Assembly (NCBI GenBank): GCA_026399475.1
Contig: JAPLQY010000086.1
Coordinates: 62,001-126,000 of the forward strand
Reading direction: 5' to 3'
Length of the DNA stretch: 64,000 bases
From: Rhodocyclales bacterium
GTDB taxonomy: Bacteria > Pseudomonadota > Gammaproteobacteria > Burkholderiales > Rhodocyclaceae
How positions within the stretch are numbered: the stretch's first letter is position 1; every line of letters starts with the position of its first letter. The notes under the pieces are model-generated. The model had not been told where the DNA came from, made no database searches, and worked only from the letters and a program-made list of their open reading frames with translations. Below, piece by piece: positions 24,691 to 35,495 of this stretch. A program made the translations under genes and the position numbers.

Positions 24691-26205
24691 ATGCGCCGCA
24701 AGAAGACTCCTCCGCCACCACCCGTCCAGCTGCAGCAGGCACTGGACTGGCTTGCCGAGCCGCAGCATGAAGATTCGCTGCTCGATCTGGTGCCCTTGCG
24801 CAATCATATTGCGGCAATTGGTTCGCTGGGGCTACCGGTACTGCACCGCCTCAAAATCGACGAACTGCTCCAGCAGCGCGCCGACCGAATTGACAACTCC
24901 CTCACCCCCATGTTGCTCGACGTCAAGCTGCCGGTACCCATTCACCTCGGCACGATCGCCCAAGGGCTGATTGGCCTGCGTGCTGAACTTGGTGAAACCT
25001 GGCTGAAGGTTGCGGCGGATGCCAACCAGCAGCAACTTGCACGCATTCATCGCAGCAAAACGCAAATTTGCCTGCAAGGAATTTTCAACCTGTCGCGGCA
25101 GTTCATCGCCACCTTGCTCATCGCAATCCCCATACCGCTGGATTTCTGGCGCAACGCCCAGGCGCTCTATCATCGTGCGCACGAGTCGGTCGACCCGACA
25201 GCAACCCTGCCGGCCGAAATGAGCGCGATCGATGTCCGCTTCAAGGCCATGCTGGCGCTCAACGCAGCTCAACCCGAGGGGCTCGCGCCGCGAGAAATAG
25301 CGTTCCTTGCGGAGTATCTCGAGATTCACGCTGCGGTGACCCGAATTGACATGATCTGTCCCGAGGGCGCCGGAGACTGGTTCTGGCTCGACGCCAATCT
25401 TGACCAACCGCCAGTATCCCTCGCGCGACTCGGGCCAGGCGGGGGACTTTGTCTTTACTTCCGCTTTGGCGAACTTGCCGACCTGGCTGCCCGGCATCTG
25501 GACCAGCTGAACGACGGAGTGCCGCCATCGGCACTCGGTCTGCCACCGCAGGCCGCCGGGGCCGACTACCGCAACGCGCTGGAACGGGCTCGTCAATGCT
25601 GGGCTGCGCCACGGCGGCGCAGTTTCAATCGCCGTCCGCAAGGCCTGCCCGTGGAGGTCTGTACGCAACTCAGCACCTTGTGGACCGCGCTGGAAACTGA
25701 CTCCGGACTGGAACCGAATTCCAGCAAGTGCGAACTGACTTACAGCGACTGGACGCTGCTCAACGAAGGCCCTTTGGGTTATGCGATCGTGCATGTCGTT
25801 GGCGAGGTCACCGGCATCGTGCCAGGTTGTGCCATAGGCTTGCGCACCGGCCCCGGCGCTGCCTGGCAGATTTGCCTCGTGCGCTGGGCGCGCAGCAAGA
25901 GCAGCAGCCATGTCGAGCTGGGGCTGGAAGTGCTGGCGCCATCGGCACAGCCAGTACGGATACAAGCCTTGACCAGTCGCAAACCGGAGCCGCCGATACC
26001 CGCCCTGCTGCTGCCGGCCCTGCCGGGCCTCAACCGCAGCGAAGCGATTCTGGCCGCACGAGTCGACTACAACGCCCGCCCGTTTACCTTGCTGCAGGAG
26101 CACGACGCCCACTTGCAGGTGGTCGAATGCATGCCGCAGCGGAGTCTCATCGAGACATCCAGTGTTGAAGTCTTCGAGTTCATTCGCAACCCCGTCGCAA
26201 ATTAG
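24691..26205 (+). CDS. Conserved hypothetical protein, about 504 aa, possible PilZ-like C-terminus
   Basis: Not recognised with confidence. There is no signal peptide or membrane segment, so it is cytosolic. The N-terminal 280 residues are helical (repeated L-x-x-L patterns). The C-terminal part from about 345 (CELTYSDWTLLNEGPLGYAIVHV, GIVPGCAIGLRTGPGAAWQICLVRWARS, HVELGLEVLAPSAQPV) has the alternating beta-strand look of PilZ-type barrels, but the RxxxR and DxSxxG c-di-GMP motifs are not evident. It may be a degenerate PilZ effector. The gene stands alone, divergent from pyrF, and its 3' end overlaps the convergent YihY gene by 26 bases. Confidence 0.7.
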   Translation: MRRKKTPPPPPVQLQQALDWLAEPQHEDSLLDLVPLRNHIAAIGSLGLPVLHRLKIDELLQQRADRIDNSLTPMLLDVKLPVPIHLGTIAQGLIGLRAELGETWLKVAADANQQQLARIHRSKTQICLQGIFNLSRQFIATLLIAIPIPLDFWRNAQALYHRAHESVDPTATLPAEMSAIDVRFKAMLALNAAQPEGLAPREIAFLAEYLEIHAAVTRIDMICPEGAGDWFWLDANLDQPPVSLARLGPGGGLCLYFRFGELADLAARHLDQLNDGVPPSALGLPPQAAGADYRNALERARQCWAAPRRRSFNRRPQGLPVEVCTQLSTLWTALETDSGLEPNSSKCELTYSDWTLLNEGPLGYAIVHVVGEVTGIVPGCAIGLRTGPGAAWQICLVRWARSKSSSHVELGLEVLAPSAQPVRIQALTSRKPEPPIPALLLPALPGLNRSEAILAARVDYNARPFTLLQEHDAHLQVVECMPQRSLIETSSVEVFEFIRNPVAN

Positions 26206-27022
26206 CACGGGCGGATTGCGGCAACTCGGCAACCAGCAGCGCTCCGATCAGGATTACGCTCCATGATGCGTAGAGCCAAACCAGAAATACCGGTACTGCT
26301 GAGAAGGTGCCGTAGACAACCGCGTTGACCGTGAATCCGGCGGCGATATAAAGCGTGAATAGCTTCTGCAGGCCGGCAAACCCGAGCGCTGCCATTACCC
26401 CGCCAAAGGCTGCATGCAAGGCTTTCACTGGCTTGTTGGGGACAGCCCAATAGAGCAGACCAAACAGGCCTGACATGAAGGCGAATGGCAAAAAACCCCG
26501 GATCACGATGTTGCTCACCCATTCGGGTTCGTCGACAAAACCAAGCGAGATACTGGCCACAAACGAGATCGCCGCAAGACTGGCACCAAATACCAGCGGT
26601 CCGAGCAACAGCGCAAGGCCGTGCATGGCCAAACGGCGCAACAGCGGACGGCTGGACTTGACGCGCCATATCTGGTTGAAGGCCCGCTCTATGGTCAACA
26701 TTTGCATCAAGGCAGTTGCTCCGAGTACGGCGATCCCGAAAAAAGTTACCCGTCCGGCGCGAGACGCAAACTGGCTAATGTATTTCACAATGATGACGCC
26801 AGCCCTGTCAGGCAGCAGGTTGGCAAGGAGAAACTTCTCCAGCGCCGAGCCGAGACCGACGCCAACGGGCAAGAACGAAATCAGTGCGAACGCCGCTGCA
26901 ATCATTGGCACCAGGCCAATCAAAGTGGCGAAAGAAAGCGCCGCTGCAGTCTGTACGCAATGCTCGCCATGAAAACGACGCGCGGTGCGCACGATCAGCC
27001 GAAAGGGTGCGAGGAGCCACAT
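26180..27022 (-). CDS. YihY/BrkB-family inner-membrane protein
   Basis: 280 residues from ATG 27022; a TTG at 27031 could add three. Six membrane segments, the conserved N-terminal HCVQTAAALSFATLIGLVPMIAAAF and the C-terminal YGTFSAVPVFLVWLYASWSVILIGA match the YihY/virulence factor BrkB family (formerly mis-assigned as RNase BN). Proposed roles include envelope integrity and transport; none is settled. It is divergent from wrbA with only 28 bases between the starts. Confidence 0.9.
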   Translation of the reverse strand: MWLLAPFRLIVRTARRFHGEHCVQTAAALSFATLIGLVPMIAAAFALISFLPVGVGLGSALEKFLLANLLPDRAGVIIVKYISQFASRAGRVTFFGIAVLGATALMQMLTIERAFNQIWRVKSSRPLLRRLAMHGLALLLGPLVFGASLAAISFVASISLGFVDEPEWVSNIVIRGFLPFAFMSGLFGLLYWAVPNKPVKALHAAFGGVMAALGFAGLQKLFTLYIAAGFTVNAVVYGTFSAVPVFLVWLYASWSVILIGALLVAELPQSARANLRRGCE

Positions 27023-27026
27023 ATAA

Positions 27027-28001
<975 letters not shown>

Positions 28002-28018
<17 letters not shown>

Positions 28019-29540
28019 GTTTCTCCTGCCCGGAACACAGTTTGTTGAGTGCGTTGAGATAGGCCTTGGCGGATGCGACCACAATATCCGTATCGGCACC
28101 CTGCCCGTTAACTATGCGGCCATCCTTAGACAAGCGCACCGTCACCTCGCCCTGCGCATCGGTGCCCGTGGTGATCGCATTTACCGAATAGAGCAGCAAC
28201 TCGGAACCGCTCGCCGCAACGCTTTCAATCGCCTTGAACGTTGCGTCGACCGGTCCGCTGCCGCTCGATTCTGCATGCCGTTCCGCACCTCCCGCAGAAA
28301 GCGTCAACCGTGCCTGCGGCGCCTCGCCGGTTTCAGAGTGGAACATCGAAGATACGAGCTTGTAGTGCTCGTCGTCCGGCAGGACCATTTCGTCATTCAT
28401 CAATGCGTGCAGGTCCTCATCAAAAATCTCGTGCTTCTTGTCGGCAAGTTCCTTGAAGTGCGTGAAGGCCACATTCAGTATCTGCTCGCTTTCAACCTCG
28501 ATGCCGAGTTCCTTCAGGCGGGCCTTGAAAGCCGTGCGCCCGGAATGCTTGCCTAGCACCAGTTTGTTGGCGTTCCAGCCCACGTCTTCGGCACGCATGA
28601 TCTCGTAGGTTTCGCGGTGTTTCAGTACGCCGTCCTGATGAATGCCGGACTCATGCGCAAACGCATTGGCTCCAACAATCGCCTTGTTCGGCTGCACCGG
28701 GAATCCAGTGATGCTGGAAACCATCTTGGATGCCGCAACAATCTGCGTGGTATCGATTCGGGTGGTACAGGGAAACACATCCTGCCGCGTATGCACCGCC
28801 ATCACGATCTCCTCCAACGCCGCGTTGCCTGCTCGCTCGCCAAGGCCGTTGATGGTGCATTCAACCTGACGCGCGCCTGCCATTACGGCAGCAAGGCTGT
28901 TGGCCACAGCCAAACCAAGATCGTTATGGCAATGCACGGACCAGATCACCTTGTCGGAATTGGGAATGCGTTCGCGCAGCTGACGGATGCGTCCGGCATA
29001 TTGCTCCGGTACGTTGTAGCCGACGGTGTCCGGAATGTTGATGGTGGAGGCGCCCTCCTTGATCACCGCTTCGATGATGCGGCAGAGGAAATCAAGATCG
29101 GAACGTCCCGCATCCTCACAGGAAAATTCGACATCGTCGATCCCGTTGCGCGCAAATCGGACCGCATGCTGGGCAGCCACCAGCACGTCATCGGGCGACA
29201 TGCGCAGCTTCTTTTCCATGTGGATCGGACTGGTCGCAATGAAGGTGTGGATACGTCCGGATTTCGCCGGTTTGACCGCCTCCAGAGCCCGCGAGATATC
29301 CTTGTCGAAGGCACGGCACAGCCCCGCTACCGTCGAGTCCTTGATGGCTTCGGCGACTGCCTTGACCGCCTCGAAATCGCCGTTGGATGCAGCCGGGAAA
29401 CCGGCCTCGATGACATCCACGCGCATCCGTTCAAGCTGACGGGCAATCCGCAGCTTTTCCTCCTTGGTCATCGAGGCGCCGGGACTTTGTTCGCCGTCGC
29501 GCAAGGTCGTGTCGAAAATGATCAAATGGTCCTTGGACAT
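28002..29540 (-). CDS. leuA: 2-isopropylmalate synthase
   Basis: 512 residues. The catalytic TIM barrel opens with [16 protein letters not shown] and carries the metal ligands in [15 protein letters not shown]. The hinge and the C-terminal regulatory domain (leucine-sensing, after about 390) are present. It condenses acetyl-CoA with 2-oxoisovalerate, the first step to leucine. It ends the ilvI-ilvN-ilvC-pssA-leuA group. GGAGAC precedes ATG 29540, and a leucine-rich mini-ORF lies between pssA and leuA. Confidence 0.97.
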
Positions 29541-29627
29541 GATTGTCTCCTGAGGAAAAAAACAATGGCTTATGCCGCACCTCGCAGGGCGGGCACTATG
29601 AACAACCGAATTGTGGGGGGGGTGTAT

Positions 29628-29738
29628 TTAGCGCGCGCGGCGCAGCAGCGGAAGCAGCTTCGCGCGCAGCGGCAGACGCGCGATCAGCGCGCCTGAGAGG
29701 GCAAGAAATATTGCAGAAAAGATGAGTGCCGTAGCCAT
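29628..29738 (-). CDS. Leucine-rich 36-residue mini-ORF upstream of leuA
   Basis: ATG 29738 to TAA 29628 encodes 36 residues, ten of them Leu, including KLLPLLRRAR at the end and a hydrophobic first half (ALIFSAIFLALSGALIA). It lies between pssA and leuA on the same strand, 87 bases before leuA, and is followed by a C8 tract and a T7 run just before the leuA Shine-Dalgarno. It could be a leucine-sensing leader peptide or a small membrane protein. No strong Shine-Dalgarno is visible and nothing proves translation. Confidence 0.4.
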   Translation of the reverse strand: MATALIFSAIFLALSGALIARLPLRAKLLPLLRRAR

Positions 29739-29757
29739 GGGAATGACTATAAAGATT

Positions 29758-30525
29758 TTATTCCGGCCGCGCAACAGATTTCCGCCGGCCGCGCCAACTC
29801 CAGGCTGCCATCACATAACCCGACAGGGCATAGGCGAGAAACAGCGCGAACAGCACCCCGGGTGGATAGGACGACACCAGCACATAGCCGAGAACGATGG
29901 CGGGCAGCACCATGAACGGTACGCTGCGGCGCAGATTGATGTCCTTGCCGCTCCAGTAGCGCAGGGTGCTGACCATGGTGATGCCTGCAAAAAGCGTCAG
30001 CGCGAAGGCATACCAGCGTACCTCTTCGCCTGAAATGTTGAGGTCGTTGATGATCCACACGAAGCCGGCTACCAGCGCAGCCGCGGCCGGACTTGGCAGG
30101 CCCTGGAAATAACGTTTGTCCACAACCCCGATATTCGTATTGAAACGGGCCAGGCGCAGTGCGGCTCCCGCGCAATAGACAAATGCTGCAATCCAGCCCC
30201 ACTTGCCCATACCCTTCATGGCCCACTCGAACACAATCAATGCCGGAGCAGCGCCAAAGGACACCATGTCAGACAGCGAATCGTATTCTGCGCCAAAAGC
30301 GCTCTGGGTCCGGGTCATGCGGGCCACGCGGCCATCAAGACCGTCGAACACCATGGCGATGAAAATCGCTACCGCCGCATACTCGAAGCGGCCGGTCATG
30401 GCCTGTACGATGGCATAGAAACCAGCGAACAGACCAGCCGTTGTCAGCAGGTTGGGCAGCACATAAATGCCGCGCCGACGCAGTTCGGGATTCATCAACG
30501 CCTTGCGGGGTGGGATTGGCGGCAT
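29758..30525 (-). CDS. pssA: CDP-diacylglycerol-serine O-phosphatidyltransferase
   Basis: 255 residues from ATG 30525; an internal ATG at residue 11 is a possible later start. The CDP-alcohol phosphotransferase signature appears as DGLDGRVARMTRTQSAFGAEYDSLSD. About seven membrane segments surround it, as in type II (membrane-integral) PssA. It makes phosphatidylserine at the inner membrane. A phosphatidylserine decarboxylase gene, often beside it, is absent here. Placement between ilvC and leuA is conserved in betaproteobacteria. Confidence 0.95.
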   Translation of the reverse strand: MPPIPPRKALMNPELRRRGIYVLPNLLTTAGLFAGFYAIVQAMTGRFEYAAVAIFIAMVFDGLDGRVARMTRTQSAFGAEYDSLSDMVSFGAAPALIVFEWAMKGMGKWGWIAAFVYCAGAALRLARFNTNIGVVDKRYFQGLPSPAAAALVAGFVWIINDLNISGEEVRWYAFALTLFAGITMVSTLRYWSGKDINLRRSVPFMVLPAIVLGYVLVSSYPPGVLFALFLAYALSGYVMAAWSWRGRRKSVARPE

Positions 30526-30683
30526 GGTCCAGAAGAAATGGAAGAAGGGCCCTATTCTAACGGCTCAGGAAAAACCAACGACCATTGTCCTGCCGCCCTG
30601 AATACCTGAGCCTTGGCGCGCACGGAAAAAACCGGTATGCCGCGGAGGGCACGGCTGCACCCTCGGCGACGCCCGCAACGGAA

Positions 30684-31715
<1,032 letters not shown>

Positions 31716-31722
31716 TCAGAGG

Positions 31723-32214
31723 TCAGACTTTGAGAATTCGATCACCGCGTCCAATGCCGGACACGCCGGTGCGAACGGTTTCGAGGATCAGCGAGCGATC
31801 AATGGCTTCAAGAAAGGCATCCAGCTTGGAACCGTTGCCAGTCAGTTCGATGACATAGGTCGAATCGGTGACATCGATGATGCGACCGCGGAAAATATCG
31901 GCAATGCGCTTCATCTCCTCGCGATCCTTGCCGGCAGCGCGCACCTTGACCAGCATCAACTCACGCTCGATGTGCGCGGCCTCGGACAGATCCACAACCT
32001 TGACGACGTCGATCAGTTTGTTGAGTTGCTTGGTGATCTGCTCGATGACTGCGTCGGAGCCGCTACTGACGATGGTCATGCGCGACAGCGACGCATCTTC
32101 GGTCGGCGCCACCGTCAGCGACTCGATGTTGAAGGCACGGGCGGAGAACAGACCGGAGACACGGGAAAGGGCACCTGCCTCGTTTTCGATGAGAATGGAA
32201 ATGATGTGTCGCAT
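31723..32214 (-). CDS. ilvN: Acetolactate synthase small (regulatory) subunit
   Basis: 163 residues. An N-terminal ACT domain (ISILIENEAGALSRVSGLFSARAFNIESL) senses valine, followed by the ALS_ss C-terminal domain (ELMLVKVRAAGKDREEMKRIADIFRGRIID). It binds and activates the large subunit and gives end-product inhibition. It follows the ilvI stop by 2 bases. Often called ilvH in this group; the symbol is a naming choice only. Confidence 0.96.
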   Translation of the reverse strand: MRHIISILIENEAGALSRVSGLFSARAFNIESLTVAPTEDASLSRMTIVSSGSDAVIEQITKQLNKLIDVVKVVDLSEAAHIERELMLVKVRAAGKDREEMKRIADIFRGRIIDVTDSTYVIELTGNGSKLDAFLEAIDRSLILETVRTGVSGIGRGDRILKV

Positions 32215-32216
32215 GC

Positions 32217-33926
32217 TTACAGTTCCTCGGCCAGAATCATTTCCGACAGACCCTTGCCGGCCGCCACCATCGGGTACACGTTGGCCGTCTGGTCCGTCAG
32301 GAAATCCATGAAGACCAGGTCGTTCTTGTGCTTGGTGAAGGCCTCGCGCAAGGCCGGCTCGACATCTGCCGGGCGCTCGATCTTCATGCCCACATGCCCG
32401 TAGGCCTCAGCCAGCTTGACGAAATCGGGCAAGGCATCAACATAGGACTCGGCGTAGCGATTGCCATGGAACATCTGTTGCCACTGCCTCACCATTCCCA
32501 GATAGCGATTATTGAGATTGATGATCTTGATCGGCAGACGGAATTGCTTGGCGGTCGACAACTCCTGAATGTTCATCTGAATCGAACCCTCACCGGTGAC
32601 ACATGCCACCGTCGCTTTCGGATTGGCGAAGCGCACGCCCATCGCATAAGGCAATCCGACTCCCATGGTGCCCAGGCCACCGGAGTTGATCCAGCGGCGT
32701 GGTTTGTCGAATTTGTAGTATTGCGCCGCCCACATCTGGTGCTGACCAACGTCGGAGGTAATAAATGCATCGCCGCCCGTGACCTCGTAGAGCTTCTCCA
32801 CCACATACTGGGGCATGATGATTTCCTTGCCCTGCTTGTACTTGAGCGATTTCTTGCCACGCCATTCGTCGATCTGCTTCCACCAGGAGGCCAGCGTTTT
32901 CGGATCAGGGACACCAGTCGATGCTTCGAGAAGCTTCTGCAGTTCGTCAAGCACATCCGGCAGATTGCCGACGATGGGCACGTCGACCTTGACCCGCTTG
33001 GAAATCGAGGATGGATCTATGTCGATGTGGATGATCTTGCGCGACACCTCGGCAAAATGCACCGGATTGCCAATCACGCGATCGTCGAACCGGGCGCCCA
33101 CCGCAATAAGCACATCGCAATTCTGCATCGCCATGTTGGCTTCATAGGTGCCGTGCATGCCCAGCATGCCGAGCCATTGCTTGTCGGTCGCCGGATAACC
33201 GCCCAGTCCCATCAGGGTATTGGTCACCGGATACCCCAGGCTGCGGGCAAGCTTGACCAGTTTTTCGGCAGCGTCGGAGAGAATTACCCCGCCACCGGCG
33301 TAGATCATCGGCCGCTTGGCCTCAAGCAGCATCTGCACGGCCTTCTTGATCTGTCCGCTGTGCCCCTTGACCACCGGGTTATAGGAACGCATGGCGATCG
33401 TTTTCGGGTATTCGAACTCACACTTCTGGTTCGTTACGTCCTTTGGAATATCGACCAGGACAGGACCCGGGCGGCCGGTCTTGGCAATGTAAAAAGCCTT
33501 CTTCAGGGTTATCGCCAGATCCTTGACATCCTTGACCAGGAAATTGTGCTTGACACAAGGACGGGTGATACCCACCGTGTCGCATTCCTGAAAGGCGTCC
33601 TGTCCGATGTAGGCCGTCGGCACTTGCCCGCTGATGATTACCATCGGAACGGAGTCCATGTGCGCCGTGGCAATCCCCGTCACGGCATTGGTCACGCCAG
33701 GCCCCGATGTAACGAGGCAGACGCCGATCTTGTTGGACGAGCGGGAATAGGCATCCGCCGCATGAACGGCAGCCTGCTCATGTCGAACCAGGACATGCTT
33801 GAACTTGTCCTGCTTGAATAGTTCGTCGTAAATATAAAGAACCGAGCCGCCGGGATAGCCGAATACGTATTCGACCTTTTCCTCTTGCAAGCACCTGATT
33901 ACAATTTCTGCGCCAGTTAGCTGCAT
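32217..33926 (-). CDS. ilvI: Acetolactate synthase large (catalytic) subunit
   Basis: 569 residues with all ThDP-enzyme domains. The catalytic glutamate is in VRHEQAAVHAADAYSR. The FAD-binding central domain carries the MLGMHGTYEANMAMQNCDVLIAVGARFDDR block. The ThDP motif runs from GEGSIQMNIQEL (Glu in place of the usual Asp of GDG) to LNNRYLGMV, with the closing NN intact. It forms acetolactate from two pyruvates. It starts the branched-chain operon at ATG 33926; 122 bases lie between this start and the divergent sigma-factor gene. Confidence 0.95.
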   Translation of the reverse strand: MQLTGAEIVIRCLQEEKVEYVFGYPGGSVLYIYDELFKQDKFKHVLVRHEQAAVHAADAYSRSSNKIGVCLVTSGPGVTNAVTGIATAHMDSVPMVIISGQVPTAYIGQDAFQECDTVGITRPCVKHNFLVKDVKDLAITLKKAFYIAKTGRPGPVLVDIPKDVTNQKCEFEYPKTIAMRSYNPVVKGHSGQIKKAVQMLLEAKRPMIYAGGGVILSDAAEKLVKLARSLGYPVTNTLMGLGGYPATDKQWLGMLGMHGTYEANMAMQNCDVLIAVGARFDDRVIGNPVHFAEVSRKIIHIDIDPSSISKRVKVDVPIVGNLPDVLDELQKLLEASTGVPDPKTLASWWKQIDEWRGKKSLKYKQGKEIIMPQYVVEKLYEVTGGDAFITSDVGQHQMWAAQYYKFDKPRRWINSGGLGTMGVGLPYAMGVRFANPKATVACVTGEGSIQMNIQELSTAKQFRLPIKIINLNNRYLGMVRQWQQMFHGNRYAESYVDALPDFVKLAEAYGHVGMKIERPADVEPALREAFTKHKNDLVFMDFLTDQTANVYPMVAAGKGLSEMILAEEL

Positions 33927-34048
33927 TGATTACACCTGTTACACTTTCCGAGTGAAACGTATAACCTTACTGACTCGTCCGCAAATGGTCAAGATTTTTA
34001 GTCGGCCCTCTGCAATGAAAAACTGCTGATAGCCAGCAGGAGCTACCT

Positions 34049-34612
34049 CTGAGTTCCCGAACCGAACTGTCCAACTTCCTTGCCAGCATTGAGCGGCGCG
34101 CCTTCAAGCAGGCGATGTTCGCCATCCGCAACGAGGAAACTGCACTGGATATCGTCCAGGACGCGATGATGCGCCTCGCTGAGAAATACGGTGATCGTCC
34201 GGTAACGGAATGGCCAATGCTGTTTCAGAGAATTCTGCAAAATGCCATCCGTGACAGCTATCGACGGTCCAAGGTCCGGTCCCTGTGGACAACCCTGTTG
34301 TCGTCCCTTTCCCCCAACGATGATGAAGATGCCGATCCGCTTGAAACTTTTGCAGCGGAGAACGAGTCAGAAGGCTTGACGACGCCACACCGGCAACTGG
34401 AGCGTTCGCAACTCCTTGGTGTTATTGAAAAAGAGGTAGAGAAGCTGCCGCCACGTCAACGTGAAGCCTTCCTGATGCGTTATTGGGAGGAAATGGATAT
34501 TGCCGAAACTGCGGCGGCGATGGGTTGTTCGGAGGGCAGCGTGAAGACGCACTGTTCGCGTGCCACCCACACTCTGGCCGCAGCACTTAGGGCGAAAGGT
34601 ATAGAGCTATGA
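34049..34612 (+). CDS. RNA polymerase sigma factor of the DUF3619/RDD module, apparent CTG start
   Basis: Region 2 (ALDIVQDAMMRLAEKYGDRP, WPMLFQRILQNAIRDSYRR) and region 4 (LPPRQREAFLMRYWEEMDIAETAAAMGCSEGSVKTHCSRATHTL) identify a small ECF-like sigma factor. ATG 34115 would cut off the first helix, whose codons (TELSNFLASIERRAFKQA) read as part of the protein. The open frame upstream begins after a TGA at 34016 and contains no ATG, GTG or TTG. CTG 34049 has CAGGAG ending 7 bases before it. I therefore place the start at CTG, giving 187 residues. It overlaps the DUF3619 gene by four bases and is divergent from ilvI. Confidence 0.82.
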   Translation: MSSRTELSNFLASIERRAFKQAMFAIRNEETALDIVQDAMMRLAEKYGDRPVTEWPMLFQRILQNAIRDSYRRSKVRSLWTTLLSSLSPNDDEDADPLETFAAENESEGLTTPHRQLERSQLLGVIEKEVEKLPPRQREAFLMRYWEEMDIAETAAAMGCSEGSVKTHCSRATHTLAAALRAKGIEL

Positions 34613-34995
34613 ACGAAGATACTGAATTCGGCTACAAGGCAAGGCAGATCCTCAATCAGGGGGTGGATTCCCTTGACCGGGAAGTGGCTGGCCGCCTCCA
34701 TCAGGCGCGCCAAACCGCCTTGAATGTCCAGCGAGTGCAGATGAGAGGTCTGCACATGGCGGGGATTGGTCATAACGTGGAAGTAGCTTTTTTTTCCGGC
34801 GCTCGCAATATGCTGGCCGTCATGGCCCTGAGTGTCGGCGCCATGGGTACCTACTACTGGAACGCTTTTGAACAGGCTCAGGAATACGTAGAAATCGACA
34901 GCGCCCTCCTTGCCGACGAACTGCCCCCTTCCGCATATCTTGACCGAGGCTTCCACGCATGGCTCGAGCGCGCTTCGGACTCATCCTCGCAGTAG
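34609..34995 (+). CDS. DUF3619 protein, probable anti-sigma partner
   Basis: 128 residues; start overlaps the sigma-factor stop. FGYKARQILNQGVDSLDREVAGRLHQARQTAL at the N-terminus and one membrane segment at about 65-83 (ARNMLAVMALSVGAMGTYYW) define DUF3619. Its position directly after a sigma factor and its cytoplasmic-helix-plus-single-TM layout suggest it anchors and restrains that factor. That role is inferred from context. Its 3' end overlaps the DUF3106 gene by 37 bases. Confidence 0.82.
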   Translation: MNEDTEFGYKARQILNQGVDSLDREVAGRLHQARQTALNVQRVQMRGLHMAGIGHNVEVAFFSGARNMLAVMALSVGAMGTYYWNAFEQAQEYVEIDSALLADELPPSAYLDRGFHAWLERASDSSSQ

Positions 34996-35486
34996 CGCTT
35001 TGGCTGGCCTCTCCACTCGGCCATGCAGTCATCGTCCCTCCGCTGTCACAGCCATCCTGGTCTGAACTGAACGCGGAGCAAAAGCGCATCCTCGCACCGC
35101 TCTCCGCCGAGTGGGACAAGTTGGACGGTTTCCGGCGAAAGAAATGGCTCGGTATTGCCCAGCGTTACCGGTCGTTGAGTGCGGAAGAGCAAGCCCGCAT
35201 GCAGCGTCGGATGACCGATTGGGCCAAGCTCACACCGGACGAACGCAAGCGCGCAAGAGATAAATACAAGTCGCTGCAACAGGCAACTCCCGAAAAAAAG
35301 GAGTCGGTCAAGCTGAAGTGGCAGGAGTACAAGGAACTGCCCGAAAGCGAGAAAAGTCGACTGAAAGCGGAGGCTACGCAGAAACCAACGCCACGCCCTG
35401 CACCATCAAGGAAGGCAACTGCTCTGCCCAAACCACAAGCCGTTCCGAGCAGTCCGCCCGCAGTAGACCAAGCCGCACCCCACTGA
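34959..35486 (+). CDS. DUF3106 periplasmic protein
   Basis: 175 residues with a signal peptide (FGLILAVALWLASPLGHA). The mature part repeats W-x-x-L-x-x-x-Q-x-x-x-L-x-P-L motifs (SWSELNAEQKRILAPLSAEWDKL, LSAEEQARMQRRMTDWAKLTPDERKRARDKYKSLQ) typical of DUF3106, a helical periplasmic family. It ends in a Pro/Ala-rich tail. The tryptophan/LT-x-x-Q-like repeats recall stress-sensing helical proteins such as CpxP, but no homology is claimed. Part of the sigma-DUF3619-DUF3106-RDD set. Confidence 0.82.
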   Translation: MARARFGLILAVALWLASPLGHAVIVPPLSQPSWSELNAEQKRILAPLSAEWDKLDGFRRKKWLGIAQRYRSLSAEEQARMQRRMTDWAKLTPDERKRARDKYKSLQQATPEKKESVKLKWQEYKELPESEKSRLKAEATQKPTPRPAPSRKATALPKPQAVPSSPPAVDQAAPH

Positions 35487-35495
35487 TCCGCAGCC

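Noticed and set aside
29615-29622. G8 tract as a phase-variation switch
   Set aside because: It lies outside the mini-ORF and leuA, so slippage would not change any frame.
30526-30683. Terminator or missing psd gene between ilvC and pssA
   Set aside because: Only a short hairpin (GAGGG/CCCTC) and a T-stretch separated from it are seen; no open frame for a decarboxylase exists.
32328-33821. A 497-aa frame antisense to the acetolactate synthase gene
   Set aside because: The sense strand is a complete ilvI; the antisense protein is His/Arg-rich without motifs.
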